Source: UBA2033 sp035345875 (GTDB lineage Bacteria; Spirochaetota; Leptospiria; Leptospirales; Leptospiraceae). From it: 64,000 bases of DNA. The stretch lies in NCBI GenBank assembly GCA_035345875.1, contig DAORDH010000010.1, forward strand, positions 1 to 64,000, written 5' to 3'. The translations under genes were made by a program, and so were the position numbers. The notes beneath the pieces were generated by a model. The model did no database searches and was not told where the DNA came from. It saw nothing but the letters and a program-made list of their open reading frames with translations. Positions 55,608-63,953 of the stretch are shown here, piece after piece; the first letter of the stretch is position 1; each line of letters begins with the position of its first letter.

Positions 55608-58037
55608 ATGATCAAATTAGTTCTTATTATTTTTATTATCTTAGTCATCGCAATATTTAGAATTGTGAGGGGAATTGTGAAAACAGTCTCCAATGAATTG
55701 CCTTTCTGGACAGAAGCCGCTGGTAAAATATTAAATGAGTTTTTAGAAGAAGAAAATGACTCTGGTCATAACCCGACGGCAAATCTAAAGTATCGTCCTT
55801 CTTTTGAAACTGCTTTTAAAAGACAAATGGATCAATTCGCAAGGTTCATCGATCAAAATTGTAAAACCAATCTGCAAACGTTTCAATTCTTAGAGTTTTG
55901 TATTTCTATGCACATGGCAAAAGCAGACGGAGTCATTGACAGTTCTGAAATAGATGGAATCCGTAATTATTTTAAAGAAACGTATGTAGAACACCTAGAT
56001 GAGACGTTACTTGCAAAAGCATCTCCTCTTGTAAGAGAGTATATTCAAAATTACGAACCGGATGAATTAATTCTTTCTGCTTGTCTTACGCTCAATGTAT
56101 GGTATGATATTTTAGAAGATACATTTCCTGATTCAGAAATCAGAGATGAATTGACCATGCAAATATTTTCTTTTGTCTATCAGGTGGCTATGATGGATGG
56201 AGTGATTGCTTCTTCCGAAGAAAGATTTTTTAAAGGAGTCTGTGAATTCTTTAAATTCCCAACCGATTTTCAAGATCATATCAAAAGAACAGCAGAATAC
56301 CAATTCAATGTTCGTAAAAATAAAGCGAATACTGAGAATAAAGAAGCAAAGGATTTTGAAAATGCTCTGAAACTTTTTCAACTTACTCCGAATTACACAA
56401 AAGAAGATCTACAGAAGGCATGGAAGAATTTTGCAAAATTAAACCATCCTGATCGATTTCATAACGTTGATAGAGAACTCTATGAAAAAATAAATGCTCA
56501 ATTCTTAGATGCGAAAAATGGCTATGATCTACTTCTTTCAAAAATAGAAAATCCAACTGCAAAGCCGTATTATGAGCCTTCTCCTTCTGCCGCTCCCTCT
56601 CAGGAAGAACAAAAACAAGAGCCTCCAAAAGAAGAGAAAAAAGAAACCTATTATTCGTATAGCAAAGAAGAATTTAGAGAACCTTCCGAAAAAGTTTATA
56701 CAGAACCAGAGAAGAATCCATTCCTTGCATATTTAGGAAATCTTGTTTCGAATATTCAAAATTTTGTTGTTACTAAATTTTCGCCTGCTCAATTGAAACT
56801 GATTTTTTGGGGAAACACGAAAAGAAAGATGGTTACAATTGCAACACCTATTGTCATCCTTCTTGCAAGTATTTTAATTCCACTGCTAGTAGAATCCCAT
56901 TACAAAAAATTATTAGAATCAGATCGTGTATCCGATTACAATAACGCTTATCGTTATTTCAAAGTTCAGGGAGAAGCTTCAAAGGATTTAATGAAAGAAC
57001 TATTTAGAAATTCAAACAATTCAATTTTAAAAACGAACACTCTTCATTATTTATTAGAAGAAAAAGAGAATAGTTCAGATACACATGAATTTATCTTAGA
57101 GATGTTGAAAAAAGAAGATCCAATTGTAATTAAAAATTTAGAGCATTTAAATGGATATTATCCTTGGAGTGATTCGATTTACAATTCTACTTTGGAGTTA
57201 TTGAAACGAAAAAATGAACATCTAAGAGAAGTAGTGGCAAAGATGATTCAACCAAGACTGAAACAACTTCCGATTCAAAATAAAAATTTAGAAATTTTCT
57301 TAGGATGTATAAAAGATACAAGTTACACAGTAAGTAAATTTTGCTGGAATGGATTAGAGCATTATAAAGAGGAAGATAAGGTCCAAAAGGCAATCCTTGA
57401 AAATCTAGATTCAATTTCTCCTGAGATCAAAGACATCACTCACTCTATGCTTTGGGAACTTCTTTTAAGAGAAGAAGGAACAGATAAGTTAATAGAGGCA
57501 AATAAGAAGTATCCGCTCACAGCATTTATTTTAAGTTCCATTTCAAGCGAGGAAAATAAAGTGCTTACTATTTTTGAAAAAAATCCTAAGTTTCGAAAAG
57601 CAAATTATAGAGCATGGCTTGGAATTTTAAATAAAAAATCGGAAGATGATATCAAACAATATCTTTCTTCTTTAGATGAAAGTGTAAGAAGAGAGCCTTC
57701 TATACGACCTCTGATCCTTAAATATGAAAAGGAAGTAGAAACTAAAATGCCAGAGCCAGATTTAGTGGAACCAGACTCGTATCTAAGTGAAAGAGAAGAA
57801 AATCACAATCCCGATAATTCCATTCGATATGCAAGAGTCAATGAACCTTCCGGTTTATTTCTTCGAGATAAATGTTCTACCAATTCTTCTAAAATTGAAT
57901 TGATTCCAAATGGAGAGAGAGTGGAAGTTCTTTCAAAAGATAGAGAAGACTATTTGTATGACGTTAGAAGCAATTGGTATAAAATACGCTACCAAGGAAA
58001 AACTGGTTGTAGCTTTGGAGCATTTTTGTCTTTTTAA
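55608..58037 (+). CDS. TerB-DnaJ membrane protein with SH3 domain, abutting cas1
   Basis: An 809-aa protein of DjlA-like start but larger. Membrane helix at 1-22. TerB-like helical domain at about 65-225 (EFCISMHMAKADGVIDSSEI and VYQVAMMDGVIASSEE). DnaJ domain at about 255-315 with the HPD motif in KLNHPDRF. A Pro/Glu-rich linker at about 320-370, and a second membrane helix at about 405-428 (IATPIVILLASILIPLLV). HEAT-like helical repeats at about 430-700. A bacterial SH3 domain at 745-809 (RVNEPSGLFLRDKCSTNSSK). It is not a known Cas protein. The stop at 58035-58037 is followed at once by the cas1 ATG, so the two are co-expressed. Confidence 0.75.
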   Translation: MIKLVLIIFIILVIAIFRIVRGIVKTVSNELPFWTEAAGKILNEFLEEENDSGHNPTANLKYRPSFETAFKRQMDQFARFIDQNCKTNLQTFQFLEFCISMHMAKADGVIDSSEIDGIRNYFKETYVEHLDETLLAKASPLVREYIQNYEPDELILSACLTLNVWYDILEDTFPDSEIRDELTMQIFSFVYQVAMMDGVIASSEERFFKGVCEFFKFPTDFQDHIKRTAEYQFNVRKNKANTENKEAKDFENALKLFQLTPNYTKEDLQKAWKNFAKLNHPDRFHNVDRELYEKINAQFLDAKNGYDLLLSKIENPTAKPYYEPSPSAAPSQEEQKQEPPKEEKKETYYSYSKEEFREPSEKVYTEPEKNPFLAYLGNLVSNIQNFVVTKFSPAQLKLIFWGNTKRKMVTIATPIVILLASILIPLLVESHYKKLLESDRVSDYNNAYRYFKVQGEASKDLMKELFRNSNNSILKTNTLHYLLEEKENSSDTHEFILEMLKKEDPIVIKNLEHLNGYYPWSDSIYNSTLELLKRKNEHLREVVAKMIQPRLKQLPIQNKNLEIFLGCIKDTSYTVSKFCWNGLEHYKEEDKVQKAILENLDSISPEIKDITHSMLWELLLREEGTDKLIEANKKYPLTAFILSSISSEENKVLTIFEKNPKFRKANYRAWLGILNKKSEDDIKQYLSSLDESVRREPSIRPLILKYEKEVETKMPEPDLVEPDSYLSEREENHNPDNSIRYARVNEPSGLFLRDKCSTNSSKIELIPNGERVEVLSKDREDYLYDVRSNWYKIRYQGKTGCSFGAFLSF

Positions 58038-59048
58038 ATGGCTGATCTATATATAACAGAACACGGTATCAGTCTACATAGATCGGGCGAGTCTCTTCTT
58101 TTGAAAAAAGATGGGACGCAGTTCAAAGAGTTAGAACTTAAAAACATAGAAACCATTCAGATTTTTGGATATGCGCAGGCTTCTTCGCAAGTCTTGTTCG
58201 AACTATTAGAGAGAGGAATTGAACTTGCTTTTTACAATTCAAGTGGAAATTTAATTGGACAACTAACGCCTCCTCATGTAAAAAATATTGAACTCAGAAT
58301 GAAGCAATATGATCTTTCTAAGAATGAAAGTTTTAAATTAGATTTTGGAAAAGAAATGATTCAAGGGAAAATGGAAAGCTGTATTTATTTGCTAGAAGAA
58401 TTTGGAAAGAACTCTGAATTTGATTTTAGAAGCGAAATTCTAGCTTTAAAAGATTTAAAAAGTGCTTCTTCCCTTTCGCAGAATATAGAATCTCTTCTTG
58501 GGTTTGAAGGTATTTTTGCAAAGAGATACTATGAAAATTATGGAAAACTTTTTAGAGAAAAAGGATTATTCAATGGAAGAAGTAGACGTCCTCCGAAAGA
58601 TGCGGCTAATTCTGTTTTGTCTCTACTCTATACAATTTTAACAAATCGAATTTCTGCTTATATAGATGGAATTGGATTTGACCCTTATATTGGTTTTCTA
58701 CATAGCCTTGAATATGGAAGACTGAGTTTAGGTTGTGATATGATTGAACCACTTCGTCCTTTATTTTGTGATTGGTTTACTTTGAAATTATTCAATCAGA
58801 AAAGAATCAAGCCTGAAGATTTTAGAGTAGAGGATAACGGCTATTATCTAGATGATTTGAGTCGAAAGAAATTCTATCCACTTCTTCACAATGAATTAAA
58901 AGAAAATAGAGATTATCTCTATTTAAGAGGAGAACTTTTGGACTGGGTGAAAATGCAAACCGAGTGGCTAAAGACTGTTTTTCTTGCAGGGAGTGTTACT
59001 TCTTTCAAGGAATATGCAAAGGCAAAGCAGAACAATGGAACAGGGTAA
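58038..59048 (+). CDS. cas1: CRISPR-associated integrase Cas1
   Basis: A 336-aa endonuclease/integrase that, with Cas2, inserts spacers at the leader end. The N-terminal beta domain reads LYITEHGISLHRSGESLLLK. The catalytic C-terminal domain has YYENYGKLF, PPKDAANSVLSLLYTILTNR, and GFLHSLEYGRLSLGCDMIEP followed by LRPLF, which hold the Glu, His and Asp metal ligands. There is no fused reverse transcriptase. It overlaps cas2 by 14 bp. Confidence 0.96.
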   Translation: MADLYITEHGISLHRSGESLLLKKDGTQFKELELKNIETIQIFGYAQASSQVLFELLERGIELAFYNSSGNLIGQLTPPHVKNIELRMKQYDLSKNESFKLDFGKEMIQGKMESCIYLLEEFGKNSEFDFRSEILALKDLKSASSLSQNIESLLGFEGIFAKRYYENYGKLFREKGLFNGRSRRPPKDAANSVLSLLYTILTNRISAYIDGIGFDPYIGFLHSLEYGRLSLGCDMIEPLRPLFCDWFTLKLFNQKRIKPEDFRVEDNGYYLDDLSRKKFYPLLHNELKENRDYLYLRGELLDWVKMQTEWLKTVFLAGSVTSFKEYAKAKQNNGTG

Positions 59049-59337
59049 ACTGTATTTAGTCTGTTATGATTTTCCCTCCTCAAAAGCAGGCGATAGGAGA
59101 AGAGTGAAGGTGGTAAAAATTTTAGAAGGCTATGGAAACAGAGTGCAGAAATCCGTTTTTGAATTGCGAATTCATAAGAAAGAAGAATTAGACCAGCTAT
59201 TAAAAAAAATCAAACGTTGGTTTATAGAAGCAGAGGATTCTTTGCGTATCTATCCTTTGAATGCAATTGCAGAAAGTGAAATTCAAATCCACGGAGAAGG
59301 GGAAATTTATAAAGTAGAAGATGCCTATTTTTTTTAA
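59035..59337 (+). CDS. cas2: CRISPR-associated protein Cas2
   Basis: A 100-aa ferredoxin-fold partner of Cas1. I start it at ATG 59035 (MEQGKLYLVCYDFPSSKAGD), inside the end of cas1; the in-frame ATG at 58984 would add 17 atypical residues. The Asp in VCYDF and the strand QKSVFELRI are typical. It is the last cas gene and ends 296 bp before the first repeat, so the leader lies directly behind it. Confidence 0.94.
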   Translation: MEQGKLYLVCYDFPSSKAGDRRRVKVVKILEGYGNRVQKSVFELRIHKKEELDQLLKKIKRWFIEAEDSLRIYPLNAIAESEIQIHGEGEIYKVEDAYFF

Positions 59338-59633
59338 GTATAGCTTTACAGAAAAATGGATTTGGAACTCTCCAAATCCAGTCCTACACACCATCCCTTA
59401 TCTCAAAATCCAAAGAAATTTATTGACTAAATCCTTTTTTGGTCATTTTGTATGGTTTTTCGATCTAAATCTACTAGTAAATTTTACAAACACAGCCGAT
59501 TTTAGTAGAGTGAGTAGGTATAAATTCCCTTTTCTCAGAAAGTTTGATTTTAGGCTTAGAAAAGGGAAAGCCAATTTAAAATGACTTGCTACCCCCGTTA
59601 GAATGCATTATTTTGGTAGTTGGGATGGGTACT
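59338..59633 (+). promoter_or_regulatory. CRISPR leader with two strong hairpins
   Basis: The 296 bp between cas2 and the first repeat. TGGATTTGGA (59357-59366) and TCCAAATCCA (59371-59380) form a perfect 10-bp stem with loop ACTC just after cas2, a likely transcript end though without a T-run. TTCCCTTTTCT (59525-59535) and AGAAAAGGGAA (59558-59568) form a perfect 11-bp stem. TATAAA at 59519 and TTGACT at 59423 are possible promoter boxes, not well paired. The position upstream of intact repeats and opposite the decayed end marks it as the leader. Confidence 0.7.
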
Positions 59634-61909
59634 CTAACGGATGAGTTTCCTCGAATCAGAGGATTGCGACAATCTTTATCCAATTCGCTGGCTACATATT
59701 TAAAGCCTACTAACGGATGAGTTTCCTCGAATCAGAGGATTGCGACCTTGTTTTTTGCTCGCTGCTTACTGGTGTAACTAATTCTACTCTAACGGATGAG
59801 TTTCCTCGAATCAGAGGATTGCGACTGTTCTAACCCCTGAGCCTTGTATTTTGGTTTTAAAGATTGACTAACGGATGAGTTTCCTCGAATCAGAGGATTG
59901 CGACATCGACATGGAGACAGTTGAGAATTTGTTTTTCTTTCTTGCTAACGGATGAGTTTCCTCGAATCAGAGGATTGCGACCATCCACAAAACATCGGCT
60001 AATGGTACTTATGCAGTGATCTAACGGATGAGTTTCCTCGAATCAGAGGATTGCGACTTATATGTATTTGGAACTAGTGCAAATAGCTCTTTTTCAGCTA
60101 ACGGATGAGTTTCCTCGAATCAGAGGATTGCGACAAGCGTGTTGAGCTTCATGTAGCACTAGAGTTATAAAGTCCTAACGGATGAGTTTCCTCGAATCAG
60201 AGGATTGCGACTTGGAAGTTCAAGTGTCTCTCCATAAGGAAGTTTTATCAATCTAACGGATGAGTTTCCTCGAATCAGAGGATTGCGACTTTTAACAAGA
60301 TAAGGATAATATCTAGTATAAAAAGTTGACTAACGGATGAGTTTCCTCGAATCAGAGGATTGCGACCCTGGAACAGCAATCGGGGTGTTAGGTGATTTCA
60401 ATTCTAGCTAACGGATGAGTTTCCTCGAATCAGAGGATTGCGACATTTCTTAAAACTAAAGTTTCCATTTTCACTCTTTTCCACTAACGGATGAGTTTCC
60501 TCGAATCAGAGGATTGCGACGGTGTAATATGAACCGCAATCAAAAGGAATAAATCCTTTCTAACGGATGAGTTTCCTCGAATCAGAGGATTGCGACTAGA
60601 ATATATTTACCATTTTCTGGTTTGGTATTATTCCATCTAACGGATGAGTTTCCTCGAATCAGAGGATTGCGACTAAGTCAGCAGTTGCAGCGATTTCAAT
60701 TGCACGAATCTTTCTAACGGATGAGTTTCCTCGAATCAGAGGATTGCGACCTTCATAGATTCTTCATAATTCATTACTTTCTTTTCTCCATCTAACGGAT
60801 GAGTTTCCTCGAATCAGAGGATTGCGACTTTGAATGGACCGTTCTAGATCAGCCTCATTGATATCACCTAACGGATGAGTTTCCTCGAATCAGAGGATTG
60901 CGACTTGAATAGATCAAACTCCCCGTTGTATAGTTCTCCATGCGCTAACGGATGAGTTTCCTCGAATCAGAGGATTGCGACTCTCATTATGCTTCGCTGT
61001 AAAATAAACAACCTTATCTATTCTAACGGATGAGTTTCCTCGAATCAGAGGATTGCGACTTCATAATCCAACTCTTCCTGGAAAAACTCTTCTGGTCTAA
61101 CGGATGAGTTTCCTCGAATCAGAGGATTGCGACTTCAAATACATGAGTACCCATGTGTTGTATCAATTCTGGGCTAACGGATGAGTTTCCTCGAATCAGA
61201 GGATTGCGACTAGGATATAACTTACCTTCGTAAATAACTCCACACATATGGACTAACGGATGAGTTTCCTCGAATCAGAGGATTGCGACACGATCTAAAT
61301 TAGAAGCTTTAGCAATAGCACTCATTTCTTCTAACGGATGAGTTTCCTCGAATCAGAGGATTGCGACTCGGGATTAACCTTAGCAGCTTTACAAGCGGCT
61401 TCGATCACTAACGGATGAGTTTCCTCGAATCAGAGGATTGCGACTACAAACAATAGTCCCATCCTCTCTTTGTCTTAATACTTGCTAACGGATGAGTTTC
61501 CTCGAATCAGAGGATTGCGACATTGGGAATTCAAAGTTGATGACGTTTCCGTTTTTTTCTAACTAACGGATGAGTTTCCTCGAATCAGAGGATTGCGACT
61601 TTGGTAAAACGGGGTTAAGTTTTGTCATATAAACTCACCTAACTAACGGATGAGTTTCCTCGAATCAGAGGATTGCGACCAATACTACTACTTCGGATCC
61701 ATTTACTTTTAGAACCCATCTAACGGATGAGTTTCCTAGAATCAGAGGATTGCGACCTCGTAATAGATCAACACTAAATACTCTAATGATGGCAGCTAAC
61801 GGATGAGTTTCCTCGAATCAGAGGATTGCGACGTAAATGGCAACTATCGCAAGCAAAGCAAAAAGAAATTAACTAACGGATGAGTTTCCTCGAATCAGAG
61901 GATTGCGAC
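59634..61909 (+). CRISPR. Type III-B CRISPR array: 30 intact 37-bp repeats
   Basis: Each repeat is 37 bp, starts CTAACGG and ends ATTGCGAC. Inside, TCCTC and GAGGA form a stem around loop GAATCA. Repeat starts run 59634, 59710, 59789 and so on to 61873, with spacers of 37-43 bp, all different by eye. Only one repeat among the 30 is changed: the one at 61720 has A for C at base 19. The orientation is plus: leader next to cas2, decay at the far end. Cleavage 3' of the stem would leave an 8-nt 5' handle AUUGCGAC, comparable to AUUGAAAC of other systems. The array continues into interrupted repeats from 61950. Confidence 0.98.
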
Positions 61910-61949
61910 GAAAGTGTAACCACTTAACATTTTTATTCGATAAGAAAAG

Positions 61950-62138
61950 CTAACGGATGAGTTTCCTCGAAATCGAACCCCCCTTTGCTCTGATGGAGCA
62001 AACCTAGCAGGCCTCACAACCTACCGCCTGATGGCTAACGGTTGTTCGCCGGAATGCGACCGCTTGTTTGTGTAGTTTTGCTTTGTAGTTTTAAGGGTAG
62101 TGGATAAGATAGATTTCCTCGAATCAGAGGATTGCAAC
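61950..62138 (+). repeat. Composite (interrupted) CRISPR repeat A
   Basis: The first 21 bp (61950-61970) are the intact repeat up to TTTCCTCGA. Then come 143 unrelated bp, and the repeat resumes at 62114 with TTTCCTCGAATCAGAGG and ends GATTGCAAC at 62138. TTTCCTCGA is thus duplicated (61962-61970 and 62114-62122) like a 9-bp target-site duplication. The insert holds a hairpin TTTGCTC/GAGCAAA near 61984 and a 26-bp repeat-like piece CTAACGG...ATGCGAC at 62035-62060, and is visibly more GC-rich than its surroundings. A 40-bp spacer precedes it and a 38-bp spacer follows. Confidence 0.85.
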
Positions 62139-62176
62139 GTACCAGACTCACAGCTGAGGTCGAAGTTATAGATGTT

Positions 62177-62361
62177 CTAACGATTAGGTTTCCTCGATTC
62201 CCCCCTTTGCTCTGATGGAGCAAACCTAGCAGGCCTCACAACCTACCGCCTGATGGCTAACGGTTGTTCGCCGGATTGCGACCACTGGTTTGTTTAGAAT
62301 TGCTTTACAGTTTTAAGGGTAGTGGATAAGATGGACTAGCCTCGATTGAGAGGATTGCGAC
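62177..62361 (+). repeat. Composite (interrupted) CRISPR repeat B
   Basis: The left half CTAACGATTAGGTTTCCTCGA (written as 62177-62197; the middle differs from the normal repeat) is followed by an insert almost identical to that of copy A, including TTTGCTCTGATGGAGCAAA and CTAACGGTTGTTCGCCGG. It then resumes with CCTCGATTGAGAGGATTGCGAC-type sequence ending at 62361. Total 185 bp. A unique 39-bp spacer (62362-62400) separates it from copy C. Confidence 0.85.
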
Positions 62362-62400
62362 ATAGGGTCGCCATTTTCATCTATTGTAGATTCAGGCTCG

Positions 62401-62585
62401 CTAACGATTAGGTTTCCTCGATTCCCCTCTTTGCTCTGATGGAGCAAACAGGCAGGTCTCACAACCTACCGCCTGAAGGGCTAACGGTTGTTCGCCGGAT
62501 TGCGACTGCTTTTTTGTGTAGTTTTGCTTTGTAGTTTTAAGGGTAGGGGATAAGATAGATTTGCCTCGAATTAGAGGATTGCGAC
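62401..62585 (+). repeat. Composite (interrupted) CRISPR repeat C
   Basis: Same plan and length (185 bp) as copy B. The left half has the same CTAACGATTAG variant and is cut at the same TCCTCGA. The insert has small changes (AAACAGGCAGG in place of AAACCTAGCAGG). The right half CCTCGAATTAGAGGATTGCGAC ends at 62585. A 40-bp unique spacer (62586-62625) follows. Confidence 0.85.
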
Positions 62586-62625
62586 ACCTCTTTACCAATT
62601 CCCTCTAATATCCAAGTCATTCGCT

Positions 62626-62808
62626 CTAACGATTAGGTTTCCTCGACTTCGAACCGCCCTTTGCTCTGACGGAGCAAACCTAGCAGACCTCGGCACTTTC
62701 CGCTGATGCTATCAGTGCCTCGTCGGATTGCGACCGCTGGTTTGTGTAGATTTGATTTACTGTTTTAAGGGGAGGGGATAAGAAGGATTTACCTCGACTG
62801 AGAGAGAA
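62626..62808 (+). repeat. Composite (interrupted) CRISPR repeat D, most diverged
   Basis: The left half again reads CTAACGATTAG...TCCTCGA (62626-62646). The insert keeps TTTGCTCTGACGGAGCAAA and the right-hand part but differs in the middle: CGGCACTTTCCGCTGATGC, and CGTCGGATTGCGAC for the internal repeat-like piece. The right half decays to ACCTCGACTGAGAGAGAAT. It is farthest from the leader, as expected for the oldest unit. Confidence 0.75.
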
Positions 62809-63064
62809 TTTTTCTTCTTGAACCGCCCCCTTTCGTAAAGGGGGAATAAAGGGGATTAGAAGAACTAACGTATCCTAGAATCAGAAGGATTTAAAATCTC
62901 TCCCTTACTACTTTTGCTATCATTACGCATGTATCCATATAAACAATAAATCTTTTAATTTCACGCTAGCGTGTTTGTAAATTTCCAATAAATCCTATAC
63001 AATATCGATTTTCACCTAATGGAAATAGGTGTGAAATTTATATATTAGTAAGGAGAATATATAC
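62809..63064. other. Decayed array end, GC hairpin and promoter region of the TM2 gene
   Basis: CCCCCTTT (62826-62833) and AAAGGGGG (62837-62844) form a hairpin like that at 35518. At 62865-62892 CTAACGTATCCTAGAATCAG followed by AAGGATTT is a shortened, degenerate CRISPR repeat with the same C-to-A change as the repeat at 61720. From about 62900 the sequence is AT-rich and leads to AAGGAG, the ribosome-binding site of the gene at 63065. Confidence 0.55.
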
Positions 63065-63847
63065 ATGGCAGTAGAACAAAGTGAAATTTCATCTAAGAGT
63101 AGATTGATTACATTACTACTTAGTTTTTTATTTGTGCATAGATTTTATGTTGGACGAATCGTTTCCGGCATTTTCTTTTTTTTCACAGCGGGTGGTTTTG
63201 GTTTTTGGTGGCTCATTGACGTTATACAAATACTATCCGGCTCATTCAAAGATCAATTTGGTAAATTCATTTTAAATTGGGAAGCGGATAAAAAGCAATT
63301 GACTCTATCTGGTGTTGCCTTGGGATTTGTAGTTCTATTAGCAATGCTTGGAGGTAAAAATAAAAATGGGGAAACTTCCTCTCCCACTTTCAAAGATGCT
63401 TTGCAATCTTCTGGCTCTAATTCAACCGAAGAGAAAAAATCTTTTCCCACTGTAGGAGACAAGATTCAAACTTCTCATTTCGCTATCACTTTGAAAGGTT
63501 ATAAAATTCAAAATTCCGTAAAAACAGGAAATATGTTTAGTAAATTAGATCCCGAAGAAGGAAACAAATATTTAGTTCTCGATGTGAATTACAAAAACAC
63601 AGACAATGAAAGTAGAATGATCGGAGGCGAAGGAAAAGTATTTGTAGAAATGAATGGAAAAGAATTCGAATACGATAAATCCGAACACATTCTACTCGAT
63701 GGATGGGGAGTTCTTCTAGATCAACTCAATCCTATGACCCAAAAGAATACTAAATTGGTTTTTAAAATTCCAGATGAATTAAAAGGAAAAATTTACTGGG
63801 AACCAGTTCGTAGTTCTGATCGCTTCTTCGTTGGAGAAGCAAAATAA
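63065..63847 (+). CDS. TM2-domain protein with C-terminal DUF4352-like domain
   Basis: A 260-aa membrane protein. The N-terminus is a TM2 domain: KSRLITLLLSFLFVHRFYVG, GGFGFWWLIDVIQIL, then a further hydrophobic helix at about 79-95. A Ser/Lys linker leads to a beta-sandwich (about 135-258) of DUF4352 type: YLVLDVNYKNTDNESRMIGG and NPMTQKNTKLVFKIPDEL. Such domains are normally exported and may bind other envelope components. AAGGAGAATATATAC precedes the ATG. It is independent of the CRISPR island. Confidence 0.8.
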   Translation: MAVEQSEISSKSRLITLLLSFLFVHRFYVGRIVSGIFFFFTAGGFGFWWLIDVIQILSGSFKDQFGKFILNWEADKKQLTLSGVALGFVVLLAMLGGKNKNGETSSPTFKDALQSSGSNSTEEKKSFPTVGDKIQTSHFAITLKGYKIQNSVKTGNMFSKLDPEEGNKYLVLDVNYKNTDNESRMIGGEGKVFVEMNGKEFEYDKSEHILLDGWGVLLDQLNPMTQKNTKLVFKIPDELKGKIYWEPVRSSDRFFVGEAK

Positions 63848-63896
63848 TTTAATTCACCCCCTAATCTTATTTTCCTATTTCAAAGTTTCACCAAAC

Positions 63897-63926
63897 AAAA
63901 AAATTGTGACTCTTCTAAATCACAAT
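63897..63926 (-). terminator. Candidate rho-independent terminator for a leftward gene beyond the window
   Basis: On the minus strand, ATTGTGA and TCACAAT (63903-63909 and 63920-63926 on plus) form a 7-bp stem followed by a run of T (plus-strand A run ending at 63903). This suggests a gene on the minus strand ending near here from the right. Confidence 0.45.
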
Positions 63927-63953
63927 CTCTTCCCACTCTCTGAGTGGGAAGAG
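63927..63953. repeat. Perfect 12-bp inverted repeat
   Basis: CTCTTCCCACTC (63927-63938) and GAGTGGGAAGAG (63942-63953) are perfect complements around loop TCT. It adjoins the terminator-like hairpin at 63903 and has no T-run of its own on the plus strand. It may be part of a two-hairpin terminator region. Confidence 0.5.

Noticed and set aside
59321..59584. 87-residue open frame between cas2 and the array
   Set aside because: It overlaps cas2, covers two perfect hairpins and the leader, and has a composition unlike a protein. It is read as leader DNA.
62035..62598. Open frames of 62-65 residues on the minus strand within the interrupted repeats
   Set aside because: They arise from the repeated insert sequence, lack ribosome-binding sites and run across repeat and spacer borders.
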